From the NCBI GenBank assembly GCA_024686085.1, contig JAIBDT010000015.1, positions 1 to 45,321 of the forward strand: DNA of 45,321 bases. The letters run 5' to 3'. Below the pieces are notes generated by a model that saw only the letters and a list, made by a program, of their open reading frames with translations, ran no database searches and was not told the origin of the DNA. Source of the DNA: Loktanella sp. GTDB lineage: Bacteria; Pseudomonadota; Alphaproteobacteria; Rhodobacterales; Rhodobacteraceae. Shown in pieces: positions 8,381 to 17,234 of this stretch (position 1 is the first letter of the stretch; each line of letters starts with the position of its first letter). The translations under genes and the position numbers were made by a program.

Positions 8381-9322
8381 ATGACACAGAATTTACCCAG
8401 CCCCGCAAAGCCCCTCAATATCGGCACCCGTGGATCGCCCTTGGCGCTCGCGCAAGCGTTTGAAACCCGCGCCCGTTTGGTCGCGGCGTTTGACCTGCCA
8501 CATGACGCCTTTGCGATTGTGGTAATCAAGGTGACAGGCGACATGATCCAAGATCGTGCGCTAAAAGATATCGGCGGCAAAGGGTTGTTTACGCGCGAAA
8601 TCGAAGAGGCACTACTGGACGGGTCCATCGACATCGCCGTGCACTCGATGAAAGACATGCCGGTTTTGCAACCCGACGGGCTGACCTTGGACACATACCT
8701 GCCCCGCGAAGACGTGCGCGACGCTTTCGTGTCCCTGTCCCATGACCGGATTACCGAACTATCCGCAAATGCGACCGTCGGCACGTCGTCCCTTAGGCGG
8801 CGCGCGCAACTTCTGGCGCGGCGGCCCGACCTGAACATCGTTGAATTTCGCGGCAACGTGCAAACGCGGCTGAAAAAACTCGGCGACGGCGTGGCCGAGG
8901 CAACATTCCTTGCCATGGCAGGGCTCAACCGGCTTGGCATGGACGACGTAAAACGCACCGCCATCGAAGTCGAAGAAATGCTACCCGCCATCGCACAAGG
9001 CGCCATCGGGATCGAACGGCGCTTGGACGACAACCGTATCGCAGACATGCTCGCGGCCATTCACGACACCCCCACAGGGCAGCGCTTGGCAGCCGAACGC
9101 GCCTTCCTCGCAGCCCTTGACGGGTCGTGCGAAACACCCATCGGCGGCTTGGCCGACCTTGACGGCGGCACCTTGCGCCTGCGTGGTGAAATTCTGCGTA
9201 CCGACGGGTCCGAAGTGTTGAACGACGACGCCACCGCGCTCATCGAGGACGGTGCAGAACTAGGGCGCGACATGGCCGCTAAACTGCTTAAAATCGCAGG
9301 GCCGGGTTTCCTGCACGGCTAG
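8381..9322 (+). CDS. hemC: Hydroxymethylbilane synthase (porphobilinogen deaminase)
   Basis: Polymerises four porphobilinogen molecules into hydroxymethylbilane, the step before uroporphyrinogen III. The 313-residue protein has the family sequence: N-terminal IGTRGSPLALAQA, the KGLFTREIEEALLDGSIDIAVHS region (listed up to 20: catalytic Asp in DIAVHSMKD), GTSSLRRRAQL, and the cofactor-attaching cysteine C250 in DGSCETPIGG, which carries the dipyrromethane. ATG 8381 gives the normal N-terminus; the same frame is open far upstream (to 7757) only because it runs antisense through hemE. ATG 8351 is a less likely alternative. Its stop overlaps the convergent oxidase gene by 4 nt (CTAG, 9319-9322). 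Confidence 0.95.
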   Translation: MTQNLPSPAKPLNIGTRGSPLALAQAFETRARLVAAFDLPHDAFAIVVIKVTGDMIQDRALKDIGGKGLFTREIEEALLDGSIDIAVHSMKDMPVLQPDGLTLDTYLPREDVRDAFVSLSHDRITELSANATVGTSSLRRRAQLLARRPDLNIVEFRGNVQTRLKKLGDGVAEATFLAMAGLNRLGMDDVKRTAIEVEEMLPAIAQGAIGIERRLDDNRIADMLAAIHDTPTGQRLAAERAFLAALDGSCETPIGGLADLDGGTLRLRGEILRTDGSEVLNDDATALIEDGAELGRDMAAKLLKIAGPGFLHG

Positions 9323-10695
9323 TCGGGATACATCTTTCCTGGGTTCAAAATCCCCTTGGGATCCAGCGCCTGCTTGATCGCGCGCATTGCCGCCAGTGCG
9401 ACAGGGTCCTTGCGGCGCTTCATCGTGCTCAGCTTGGAAATACCCACGCCATGCTCGGCACTAAACGACCCGCGTAGCTTTTGCACTTCTTCCTCAACCG
9501 CCTGTTTGATCTGGTCCTTCAAGACAGGATCGTCGCGGGACGGAAATGCGGAATAATGGATATTGCCGTCGCCCAAATGCGCCACGATCGTGTCGGTGGC
9601 AGTAGGGTCTATCGCTGCCAAACGGGCCTGCATCGCGGCCTCCCACGTTTGAACAGCCGCCAAAGGAACCGCAATATCGGCATCGACAAACGGGGTCTTG
9701 GCATAGCCTATTTCGGCGGCCGCCTCGCGGCGGGCCCACATCTCGCGGCGCTGGGCCTCGTTCTGGGCGATCACAGCATCATAGATCAAACCGTCTTCCA
9801 ACATCTGCCCTAGCGCATCCTCCAAAAGGTCCGTCACAGGCGACATCGCACCAACCTCGATCAGGATATTTACGTCGTAGGGTGCATCAAACGGCTCTCG
9901 AGCCTCGGGGTGCAACGCCAGGTGGCCGTCAATAAAGCTGCGGGGCATATACTCTAACGCCTCGACCCCGTTGCCAGTCGCCGACTGGATACGGTGCAAC
10001 ATCTCCAACGCAGCCGGCAGATCAACCGCCGCCACCATCGCCGTGGCATAGGCATGCGGCTTGGGGGATAGTTTGACAACCGCCGCCGTGATTACACCCA
10101 GGGTCCCTTCGGCACCAATCATCAAATGCTTTAGGTTCAGGCCAGAATTATCCTTATGCAAGGCACCCATCAGGTTCATGATCCGGCCGTCGGCCATCAC
10201 AACCTCGATTCCCAACACCAAATCGCGTGTATTGCCGTAGCGCAAAACATTCGAACCACCGGCATTCGTGGACAAAACCCCGCCGATCATGGCAGAGCCA
10301 CGCGCGCCAAAGGTCAGGGGGAAAATCAGATCATGATCGGCCACCGCGTCATGCAGACTGGACAGGATCACACCCGCCCCCACCGTCGCCGTGCGACCCG
10401 CAGGATCAATCGAGGTGATTTGGTTCAAACGGTCCAGCGACACCTGCAAAGCACCGTTTGCCACTGCGCCGCCATTCAGTCCCGTATTGCCACCCACAGG
10501 AACAACCGGCGTGCCCGTCTCATGGGCAATCGCCATGACAGCTGCGACCTGCGCAGTATCGGCAGGGCGCAGCACCGCAATCGGATCAGAGGTATATTCA
10601 CCCGCCCAATCGCGCGCCCATTTCGCCGTATCGGCAGGGGCGGTCAGCACAAAAGCATCGCCAATCGCGCCACGTAGTCGGGTGATAATTTCCAT
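9319..10695 (-). CDS. FAD-binding oxidase of the GlcD / D-2-hydroxyacid dehydrogenase family
   Basis: A 458-residue flavoprotein that probably oxidises a D-2-hydroxyacid such as D-lactate, glycolate or D-2-hydroxyglutarate. The N-terminal FAD_binding_4 (PCMH-type) domain has VVPVGGNTGLNGG and the GNTRDLVLGIEVV segment. The C-terminal FAD-oxidase domain has HLGDGNIHYSAFP (putative metal-binding His), EHGVGISK and the ending DPKGILNPGKMYPD. ATG 10695 has a strong GGAGG site 5 nt upstream; the TTG at 10698 is discounted. There is no iron-sulfur subunit next door, so it is more like the single-subunit FAD oxidases than GlcDEF. The precise substrate is not resolved. Confidence 0.85.
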   Translation of the reverse strand: MEIITRLRGAIGDAFVLTAPADTAKWARDWAGEYTSDPIAVLRPADTAQVAAVMAIAHETGTPVVPVGGNTGLNGGAVANGALQVSLDRLNQITSIDPAGRTATVGAGVILSSLHDAVADHDLIFPLTFGARGSAMIGGVLSTNAGGSNVLRYGNTRDLVLGIEVVMADGRIMNLMGALHKDNSGLNLKHLMIGAEGTLGVITAAVVKLSPKPHAYATAMVAAVDLPAALEMLHRIQSATGNGVEALEYMPRSFIDGHLALHPEAREPFDAPYDVNILIEVGAMSPVTDLLEDALGQMLEDGLIYDAVIAQNEAQRREMWARREAAAEIGYAKTPFVDADIAVPLAAVQTWEAAMQARLAAIDPTATDTIVAHLGDGNIHYSAFPSRDDPVLKDQIKQAVEEEVQKLRGSFSAEHGVGISKLSTMKRRKDPVALAAMRAIKQALDPKGILNPGKMYPD

Positions 10696-10744
10696 CAAAG
10701 CCTCCGCATCATTTGCCCGACGCTAGCGGTCGGACAGATCAGGC

Positions 10745-11740
10745 TCAAGCCTGTTGCAACCCGCGCAACACTTCGCCCGCAATCGCAAACGACCTCAATC
10801 GGGCGGCATGATCGTGAATCATGCCAGTGACCATCAACTCGTCTGGTTGGTATGTGTCAATCAACGCGGCGAGTTGGGCCTTCACGGTCGCAGGCGACCC
10901 CGTGGCAGACACCGACAAAGCATGACCAACTTGGGCCAACACAGGGGCAGGAACCTGCGCGCTGATATCCTTGACAGGACGGGGCAATTTACCGGGTGTG
11001 CCGCTGCGCAAACGGGCAAAGGCCAGCACTTGCGACGACCGCAGATATTGTGCCTCATCATCCGTATTGGCCGCACAGACCCCCGCCGCCATCATCGCAT
11101 AGGGACGCCGTAAAAACGCGGACGGACGGAACGTCTCGCGGTACACCTGCAAGGCTTGGGACAACATGTCTGGGGCGAAATGGGATGCAAACGCATAAGG
11201 TAGACCAAAATGCGCAGCCAATTGGGCGCCATACAGGCTCGACCCCAAAATCCAAACTGGCACATGGGTGCCAAGGCCGGGAAAGGCGCGCACAGGGGCG
11301 CTTTCAGGCATATCGCCCAAATAATCGATCAACTCCTGCACATCCGCAGGAAAGCTATCCTCTGGGGCCATATGACGGCGCAGGGCGCGGGCGGTCTGCA
11401 TGTCTGTGCCCGGTGCGCGGCCAAGACCCAAATCAATGCGATCAGGGTATAGCGTGGCAAGCGTGCCGAATTGCTCTGCGATAATCAGCGGGGCATGGTT
11501 GGGCAGCATAATACCGCCCGCACCGACACGGATCGACGTTGTGGCGGCGGCTATATGACCAATGACAATCGACGTGGCCGCACTGGCGATACCGGGCATG
11601 TTGTGATGCTCGGCCAGCCAATAGCGGTGATAGCCCTCAGTCTCGGCCGTTTGGGCAAGCGCCACCGAATTAGCCAGCGCGTCCGCGGTGGTTTTACCTT
11701 CGGAGACGGGGGAAAGGTCGAGAAGTGAGAAATGCTGCAT
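10745..11740 (-). CDS. LLM class flavin-dependent oxidoreductase (luciferase-like)
   Basis: Single-component member of the bacterial luciferase-like monooxygenase superfamily (331 residues, TIM barrel, FMN/F420-type fold). Landmarks are [48 protein letters not shown] and [12 protein letters not shown]. These are typical of the MsnO8/YhbW-like subgroup often annotated as alkanal monooxygenase-like; the substrate is unknown. ATG 11740 has AGGAG upstream. The frame continues to 11902, but that extension passes through the duplicated tRNA-end repeat and is not credible. It lies 49 nt downstream-side of the FAD oxidase gene on the same strand and may share its transcript. Confidence 0.85.
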   Translation of the reverse strand: MQHFSLLDLSPVSEGKTTADALANSVALAQTAETEGYHRYWLAEHHNMPGIASAATSIVIGHIAAATTSIRVGAGGIMLPNHAPLIIAEQFGTLATLYPDRIDLGLGRAPGTDMQTARALRRHMAPEDSFPADVQELIDYLGDMPESAPVRAFPGLGTHVPVWILGSSLYGAQLAAHFGLPYAFASHFAPDMLSQALQVYRETFRPSAFLRRPYAMMAAGVCAANTDDEAQYLRSSQVLAFARLRSGTPGKLPRPVKDISAQVPAPVLAQVGHALSVSATGSPATVKAQLAALIDTYQPDELMVTGMIHDHAARLRSFAIAGEVLRGLQQA

Positions 11741-11804
11741 GTGGAGGCTCCTATTGAAAGGATACCTATGTGCGCTGAGCAAAGAAACCAAGGCCACCGA
11801 AAGG

Positions 11805-11843
11805 CTCATATCGACATTCAAAGCGGGAAAGGTTGGTGGCGTG
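11805..11843. repeat. Copy 1 of 39-bp imperfect direct repeat resembling the tRNA 3' end and trailer
   Basis: Matches 34 of 39 positions with 11898-11936, offset 93 bp. Read on the minus strand it begins with the last tRNA bases (CACGCCACCAACC) and then the trailer ending in TGTCGATATGAG. Confidence 0.7.
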
Positions 11844-11897
11844 TCAGGGTGGCTTGGCGCAGCCAAACGCCCGTCAGTCGGGCTAACGGTATAGCGC

Positions 11898-11936
11898 CTC
11901 ATATCGACACTCAGAGAGGGGGAGGTTGGTGGCGTG
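11898..11936. repeat. Copy 2 of 39-bp repeat, overlapping the tRNA 3' end
   Basis: The original copy: it covers the last 10 bases of the tRNA (including CCA) and 29 bp of trailer. The five mismatches to copy 1 lie in the trailer; the tRNA bases are conserved in both. Confidence 0.7.
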
Positions 11937-12003
11937 GGGGAGACTTGAACTCCCGACCTATCGATTATGAGTCGATCGCTCTAACCAACTGAGCTACCGC
12001 GCC
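11927..12003 (-). tRNA. tRNA with CAU anticodon (Ile2 or elongator Met)
   Basis: A 77-nt cloverleaf on the minus strand. The acceptor arm GGCGCGG pairs with CCACGCC with one C-A mismatch at pair 5. The D-arm is GCTC-AGTTGGTTA-GAGC, the anticodon stem ATCGA/TCGAT encloses loop CTCATAA (anticodon CAT), the T-arm is GGGAG-TTCAAGT-CTCCC, and the gene encodes its own CCA. The anticodon stem-loop core CGACTCATAATCG is the same as in E. coli tRNA-Ile2, whose C34 is modified to lysidine, but elongator Met cannot be excluded from sequence alone. It is not an initiator tRNA, since the anticodon stem lacks the three GC pairs. Confidence 0.9.
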
Positions 12004-12548
12004 AACGAGGGACCGATTACGCAATGGGCGGGTGGGTGTCAAACCGATTCTTGGATTCTCGCGTCGATTTACGCACTTCGTGAGATCGGATGCGGAAAAA
12101 GGCACATGCGGCTGCGGTGCCGGCAAATTGTAACGGGGAACAGATCACAAAATAAAACCTGAAACCTTCAACCTAAAGGTGCAAAATGAACGCAGGCGGT
12201 TTTCTGTCGGGATCGAAACAGTTAACCGTTTGTTAGGACGGCAAATAACGAACCGATGGCAGATCGCTTGCCGGACGTTGCGGCGCTTGGCGTTCTTTTG
12301 GTGAATGTATTGGTGCGATATGTTGTTTGGCGCGGGTCTCTTCCCAGAGATGTGGGCGAAACGCAAATCAGGTGTAAGCAACCCTTGTCAGGCTGCGGCT
12401 GCAGCGACGTGTTTGGGGCGTAATAAAGAGGACGGGCCACCTGTTTGAGGGCTGTTTTCATGAGGCAAATGCCAGTGGCTGCACCAAAGATGGGGGAATC
12501 CCATCCAGCGCAACCCGACACGGCGACACGACAAAAGGAAAGACGAAA
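12004..12548. other. 545-bp region without a recognisable gene
   Basis: Between the tRNA and the hydroxyisourate hydrolase gene. Minus-strand open frames exist but have no ribosome sites or recognisable protein character. There are some weak local hairpins (for example ATGGG..CCCAT near 12490) and short AT-rich stretches around 12145-12250 that could hold a promoter. I see no tRNA, repeat or mobile element. Confidence 0.4.
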
Positions 12549-12908
12549 ATGGCGACAGGGTATCTGACAACTCATGTGCTGGACACCGCTATCGGGCGAC
12601 CTGCAATCGGGGTGAAAATCGACCTGTTCCGGATTGATCGGGGGCACTGGCAGCACGTCATCTCTGCGGTGACCAATGCAGACGGGCGGACCGACGGGCC
12701 GATCCTGCCATCAGAGGCGTTTGTGACAGGCCAATACGAGCTTTTGTTCTACGCGGGCGACTACCTGCACAAATTCCGGCCTGTGACCGAGGGGCCGCGG
12801 TTCCTTGACCAGATCCCGATCCGGTTCGGGGTGGCGGACAAAAACATGCACTACCACGTGCCACTGCTTTTAACGCCGTTCAGCTATTCGACCTATCGCG
12901 GCAGTTAG
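12549..12908 (+). CDS. uraH: 5-hydroxyisourate hydrolase (transthyretin-like)
   Basis: Hydrolyses 5-hydroxyisourate, the product of urate oxidation, to OHCU in purine catabolism. The 119-residue length is normal for a bacterial HiuH. The start YLTTHVLDTAIGRPA holds the N-terminal signature with a catalytic His (H9). The middle is F(R)IDRGHWQHV-like, and the protein ends in the diagnostic YRGS tetrapeptide preceded by HYHVPLLLTPFSYST. An AAAGGAAAG ribosome site precedes ATG 12549. No other urate pathway gene (OHCU decarboxylase, urate oxidase, allantoinase) is in the window, so it stands alone. Its stop overlaps that of the convergent galM by 4 nt (TTAG, 12905-12908). Confidence 0.95.
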   Translation: MATGYLTTHVLDTAIGRPAIGVKIDLFRIDRGHWQHVISAVTNADGRTDGPILPSEAFVTGQYELLFYAGDYLHKFRPVTEGPRFLDQIPIRFGVADKNMHYHVPLLLTPFSYSTYRGS

Positions 12909-13855
12909 GCGGTAAACGACCAAGATGTGGTCTGCGCATAGGTGTCATTTGCGCGGACCTTAATTGATGGAAAGCCACGGTGGTTGGGGGCATCGGGCCA
13001 GCCTTGGGCCTCCAGCGCAAGGGCATCATGATTAGCGGGCACTGTATGCCCGTCAAACACCTGCATCCCCGCCTGATCGGTCGCCATGACCATCTGCACA
13101 CCACTTGTGCCTGTCAGCCAGACAACATCGCGCACAGGACCAGCCCCGCCGTTGAGGCAAAAGTTGTGATCAAAAACATGGGTCTTGCTGTCAATCGCAG
13201 GACCATCGCGCAGATCCATCAGACTTCCGGCGACATCCGCGATCTCGCCAGTGGGGACGGCATCGGTATCTATCGGCAAATAATGCTCGGCAGCAATTTG
13301 CAGACGATGCCCCGTCCAGTCAGCCGTGCCATCCATGTTCCAATAGCCATGCTGGGCAAAGTTCATCACGGTGTCCGCGTCCGTCGTGCCCGCGATCTCT
13401 AGGGTCAGGGTCGCAGGCGCACTCACACGGTACGTCGCGGTAATTTCGCGGTGACCGGGCAGGCCGCACATCCCGTCAGGCAGCGTCAGCGCCAGCGTCA
13501 CGCTTGTCGCACTTTGCGCGGCGATACGCCAAACCTGCGCATGGGTCGCGTCCTTGCCCGAATGCAAATGAATGCGCCCGTCCTGATTGCGTTCCAGTTC
13601 ATGCATCATGCCGCCGACTTTGATGCGGGCATTTCCAATCCGGTTGGCAATCGGGCCAATAATACCGCCGTGGTAACACCAATCGCCCGCATAATCGGCC
13701 AGATCATCAGACCCGCGCGTCAGGTTATACGGCACGCCCTTCAGGCGCACGTCATGCAAAACAGCCCCCCACGTCAGGACCGACACCGTCAGATCGCCCG
13801 CGCCAATCGTGATCTTCTCGACGTCCACGCCGCTCGCAGTCGTGCCAAAATGCAT
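12905..13855 (-). CDS. galM: Aldose 1-epimerase (galactose mutarotase)
   Basis: Interconverts alpha- and beta-anomers of galactose or related aldoses; last gene of the galactoside operon. The 316-residue protein has WGAVLHDVRL near the N-terminus, the RNQDGRIHLHSGKDA segment with active-site His, FAQHGYWNMDG in the middle, and the LEAQGWPDAPNH segment containing the catalytic base Glu. ATG 13855 shares its A with the TGA stop of the upstream beta-galactosidase gene (TGATG), which indicates coupled translation; the extension to 13870 is not needed. As the hydrolases release one anomer, a mutarotase here fits supplying the correct form to the next enzyme. Confidence 0.9.
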   Translation of the reverse strand: MHFGTTASGVDVEKITIGAGDLTVSVLTWGAVLHDVRLKGVPYNLTRGSDDLADYAGDWCYHGGIIGPIANRIGNARIKVGGMMHELERNQDGRIHLHSGKDATHAQVWRIAAQSATSVTLALTLPDGMCGLPGHREITATYRVSAPATLTLEIAGTTDADTVMNFAQHGYWNMDGTADWTGHRLQIAAEHYLPIDTDAVPTGEIADVAGSLMDLRDGPAIDSKTHVFDHNFCLNGGAGPVRDVVWLTGTSGVQMVMATDQAGMQVFDGHTVPANHDALALEAQGWPDAPNHRGFPSIKVRANDTYAQTTSWSFTA

Positions 13856-15756
13856 CACAACTCTTCCCAATAAACGCCCGCCGCAGGCACAATCACATCA
13901 CCCCAGCGCTGCGCCTTGGGCGCATAGTTGAACACAAAGCGGTGTGTATCTGTGTCGCGGATACGCAACCCATCGGGCAGCGCAAAGGTCTCGATGTCCA
14001 GTGCGTCACACAGACCCCCAATAATCCGGTCAAACGTCGCATCATCAGGCCAGCCCGCCAGATAGCGAATATGATCCTCGCCCATAATCGCAGGTTGGCC
14101 GTCCTTGGTGGACAGATGCACCGAGGCCGTGCCTTCGAGATGTTCGAACCAGTGCAAAAAGCGTCCGCCACCTTGCAGTTTGATCTTGGACTTCGGCGGC
14201 AGGCTTTCTGTCAGGGCAACGGTCACATCAACATTGGGCAGGTCTGGGCCCATCACATCAGGAATCGCCAGTTCCTCCGTTTTGGTATCCGTGCGCGGAC
14301 CAACCAGCGCGATGCCCTCAAACGTGGTCAAAGCAGCGCGCAAGTTATCCGACAACGTCATCAATCCGGGTGCCAACACCAGCTTATACGCCGACAGGTC
14401 CGCCACATCAGGGGGCAGAATATCAATGCTCAAACCAGCACGGCGCAACGCACGGTAGGCGGCAAAGGCCAGCCGGAACATTTCGAAATCAGCGCCCTGC
14501 GGCTGCACATCCCACGCCCAAGCGCTCTCGTAATCAAACACCAGTGCGACAGGGGCTTGCGCCGTGCCTACATCAGGCATCGCGGCAAATTCATCCGCCA
14601 CCTGACGGGCCTCGGCGAGCGCAGGGGCAGGGGCACGGTCAGGGCGCAAAAGGCCCGCATGCATTTGCTCTTGGGCAAACGGGGCCTGCCGCCAGCGGAA
14701 ATAGCACACCGTTTCGGCACCATGGGCAAAGGCCTCCCACGCCCAAAGCCGCGCCATGCCGGGCAGCGGGGCAGGATTATACGGCGCCCAGTTCACAGGG
14801 CCGGGTTGCTGCTCCATCACCCACATACGGCCACGGCCCACGGCACGATACAGATCGTGGTGAAACGCCTGATTGTCGGGATGACCTTGGCGCAAGAACT
14901 TTAGCTTCTCTTTCTCTGTACCTTCCAAACGGTCCGACAAGAACCCGATCGGATAACTATCCCAAGACGCGATATCCAAGTCAGCGCCGACCTTCCAATG
15001 GTCAAACGTAGTGATACGGCCCATGTAATTGTGGATCAACGGGGCGTCCGTTTGGGCGCGAATAGCATCGGCCTGCACCTTGTTATAGGCAATCACTTGA
15101 TCGGATGAATAACGGCGAAACGCCAGTTGATGCGGGTGGTTCGGCTCTGTGACGGTCAGATTTGGCAGCTCGATCTGGTCAAACGTGTCGTAATCCATCG
15201 ACCAAAACACATTGCCCCACGCACGGTTCAGCGCAGCGGTTGACTGATACTTCTGGGCCAACCAATCCTGAAACCCACGCTTGGCGGCATCGGAATAAGA
15301 CAGGGTGGTATCATGGCAATCATACTCGTTATCAATCTGCCACGCGGCGACATGGAGGTTCTTGCCATAACGCTCCGCCATAAGCTGCGCGATGCGGCGG
15401 CTTTCCTCGCGGTAGCCCATATGGGAAAAGTCGTAATGCCTGCGCGAGCCAAATTTACGGGTTTGGCCATGCGCATCCACCGCCAACATATCGGGATGCT
15501 TGTCCACCATCCAACGGGGCGGGGTCGCAGTCGGGGTGCCCAGCACGACCTTCAATCCCGCAGCGCCCAAAATAGCAATCGCACGGTCCAGCCAGTCCCA
15601 CGTCAAAACGCCGGCCTCGGCCTCCATCCGCGCCCAGGCAAATTCGCCAATACGAACCCATGTCAGGCCGGCGGCCACCATGTCGGCGGCGTCCTGTTCC
15701 CAAAGGTCTTCGGGCCAATGTTCAGGATAATAACAGACGCCAAGGGTGCGTTTCAT
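13855..15756 (-). CDS. bgaA: Beta-galactosidase, glycoside hydrolase family 42
   Basis: Retaining exo-beta-galactosidase, 633 residues, full length for GH42. The (beta/alpha)8 domain begins LGVCYYPEHWPEDLW. The acid/base is E144 in WQIDNEYDCH, and the nucleophile is E315 in WVMEQQPGPVNW. A trimerisation-like domain (about 385-560) and a small beta domain end the protein. No signal peptide is visible, so it should act in the cytoplasm on imported oligosaccharides. The family's zinc-binding cysteine cluster is not obvious. Located between the lactonase and galM genes; the gap to the lactonase gene is 45 nt. The symbol is a family-style name; substrate linkage preference is unknown. Confidence 0.9.
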   Translation of the reverse strand: MKRTLGVCYYPEHWPEDLWEQDAADMVAAGLTWVRIGEFAWARMEAEAGVLTWDWLDRAIAILGAAGLKVVLGTPTATPPRWMVDKHPDMLAVDAHGQTRKFGSRRHYDFSHMGYREESRRIAQLMAERYGKNLHVAAWQIDNEYDCHDTTLSYSDAAKRGFQDWLAQKYQSTAALNRAWGNVFWSMDYDTFDQIELPNLTVTEPNHPHQLAFRRYSSDQVIAYNKVQADAIRAQTDAPLIHNYMGRITTFDHWKVGADLDIASWDSYPIGFLSDRLEGTEKEKLKFLRQGHPDNQAFHHDLYRAVGRGRMWVMEQQPGPVNWAPYNPAPLPGMARLWAWEAFAHGAETVCYFRWRQAPFAQEQMHAGLLRPDRAPAPALAEARQVADEFAAMPDVGTAQAPVALVFDYESAWAWDVQPQGADFEMFRLAFAAYRALRRAGLSIDILPPDVADLSAYKLVLAPGLMTLSDNLRAALTTFEGIALVGPRTDTKTEELAIPDVMGPDLPNVDVTVALTESLPPKSKIKLQGGGRFLHWFEHLEGTASVHLSTKDGQPAIMGEDHIRYLAGWPDDATFDRIIGGLCDALDIETFALPDGLRIRDTDTHRFVFNYAPKAQRWGDVIVPAAGVYWEEL

Positions 15757-15801
15757 GGGATTGCCTTTTTATGTATTTGAATCAACGCGAAGACTGGGAG
15801 C

Positions 15802-16626
15802 CTACCCCAAAATCACGCGATGCTCTGTCTGTCCAGTATAGGATGTTTCAACGGCGAATGTCTTGCCATCATCGGCACCATCGCGGCCAACAGCAGCAGA
15901 GGTGCAATATAGCGTTTGCAGATCAGGCCCACCCAAAGCAGGGCAAGAGGTCTGGGTCGCGGGGAACTCAAACGCCTCGATAAACTGACCCTCAGGATCG
16001 TAAACCGCCACACGGCCTACACCCCATTGGGCGGAAAACAGATTGCCCGCGCTGTCCACAACGGCCCCGTCGGGACGATAATCAGTGCCGCGCAAATCAA
16101 TGTGCAGACGCGGCGCGCCATTGGGCCAGCCGTCACCGTCCAAATCGATGGCCATGACCATCTGCGTATTGGTATCAGTGAAATAGGCCGTATCTCCCGA
16201 AGGCGCAAAACAGATCGCATTGGTGATCTGCATATCTGCAAACAACACGCGCAACGCGCCGCGATAATAGCGGTAAATCGACCCCGCACCCACCTGCGCG
16301 TCCAGCCCCATCGTGCCAATCCAGAACCCGCCTTGCGGGTCCGCGCGACCATCGTTGGATCGGGTGACCGGATTGTCAGCTTCTATCTCGCAGAGCAAAT
16401 CCATCGCGCCCGTCTCGATATCAAAACGGTGCAAGCCCTTGGCCGAGGCGACAATCAGCGTGTCGCGATCAACCCAGCCTGCAGCCGAGACATGATCGGC
16501 AAAATCCCAGTGCCGCGCCTTGCAGTGCAACCGCTTGCCCAAGATATCAAACCAGAACAGCTCTGCCCGCTCGGGGTGCCACAACGGGCCTTCGCCCAAG
16601 GTGCATCTGCTCGCGTCAAAGATCAT
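15802..16626 (-). CDS. SMP-30/gluconolactonase family sugar lactonase (probable galactonolactonase)
   Basis: A 274-residue six-bladed beta-propeller of the SMP-30/regucalcin family. Metal-site residues are visible: E12 in [11 protein letters not shown], Asn/Asp in [17 protein letters not shown], a second Asn in [19 protein letters not shown], and Asp in [17 protein letters not shown]. In this operon it most likely opens galactono-lactone to galactonate, the step after galactose dehydrogenase in the De Ley-Doudoroff pathway. The start overlaps the KDPGal aldolase stop (ATGA, 16623-16626). The family includes gluconolactonase and arabinonolactonase, so galactonate is inferred from neighbours. 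Confidence 0.85.
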   Translation of the reverse strand: MIFDASRCTLGEGPLWHPERAELFWFDILGKRLHCKARHWDFADHVSAAGWVDRDTLIVASAKGLHRFDIETGAMDLLCEIEADNPVTRSNDGRADPQGGFWIGTMGLDAQVGAGSIYRYYRGALRVLFADMQITNAICFAPSGDTAYFTDTNTQMVMAIDLDGDGWPNGAPRLHIDLRGTDYRPDGAVVDSAGNLFSAQWGVGRVAVYDPEGQFIEAFEFPATQTSCPALGGPDLQTLYCTSAAVGRDGADDGKTFAVETSYTGQTEHRVILG

Positions 16627-17231
16627 GCCAACGCGGCCTTATAGGCAGCCACCATATCCACGGCGCGGGCCTTGACGTCAGCCACCGACAGACCCGGCTT
16701 ATATAGGGCAGAACCAATGCCAAACCCGTCGGCAGACGCGGCCATCCATTCACCAAAGTTATCCGCACCAGCGCCACCCACGGCGTAAACCTTGGTGCCA
16801 AGCGGCAGCACAGCACGGATCGCTTTGATACCGTCAGGGCCAATCAACGAAGCAGGAAAAATCTTCAACCCGTCAGCGCCTGATTTCAGCGCCAAAAAAC
16901 ACTCCGACGGGGTTATCACACCGGGCCAACTGGCCATGCCAGCAGTCTTGGTCGCGACAATCACGCGCTGGTCGACATTAGGGGACACGATCAGCTTGCC
17001 ACCTGCTTGGGCCACGCGGCCCACGTCCTCGACCGACAGCACCGTGCCCGCACCAATCAATGCGACATCCGAAAACGCATCCGCCATCGCCTTGATACTG
17101 TCAAACGGATCGGGCGAGTTCAGCGGGACTTCGATCTGCGTAATGCCGGCGTCGATCAAGGCCTCGGCAATCGGGGCAGCCTCAGGCGGGGTGACACCGC
17201 GTAAAATAGCGATCAGGGGAAGATGGGGCAT
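16623..17231 (-). CDS. dgoA: 2-dehydro-3-deoxy-6-phosphogalactonate aldolase
   Basis: Splits KDPGal into pyruvate and glyceraldehyde-3-phosphate. The 202-residue protein has the KDPG/KDPGal aldolase class I layout: [10 protein letters not shown] (substrate-binding Arg), [11 protein letters not shown] with the catalytic Glu, VGAGTVL-like [12 protein letters not shown], and the Schiff-base Lys in [13 protein letters not shown]. The Asn-Ser-Pro after the Glu is the pattern of the galactonate enzymes rather than KDPG aldolase. The start at 17231 has an AAAGGA ribosome site that lies at the end of dgoK; the stop overlaps the lactonase start. The two consecutive steps (kinase, aldolase) are encoded back to back. 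Confidence 0.9.
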   Translation of the reverse strand: MPHLPLIAILRGVTPPEAAPIAEALIDAGITQIEVPLNSPDPFDSIKAMADAFSDVALIGAGTVLSVEDVGRVAQAGGKLIVSPNVDQRVIVATKTAGMASWPGVITPSECFLALKSGADGLKIFPASLIGPDGIKAIRAVLPLGTKVYAVGGAGADNFGEWMAASADGFGIGSALYKPGLSVADVKARAVDMVAAYKAALA

Positions 17232-17234
17232 CGG

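Noticed and set aside
11805..12548. Genomic island or prophage integrated at the tRNA
   Set aside because: The tRNA-end repeat is only 93 bp away, and no integrase, recombinase or phage gene is in the window; only a possible scar remains.
13942..14904. 320-codon plus-strand frame antisense to the GH42 gene
   Set aside because: Arg/His/Gln-rich shadow; the beta-galactosidase on the other strand has all its catalytic motifs.
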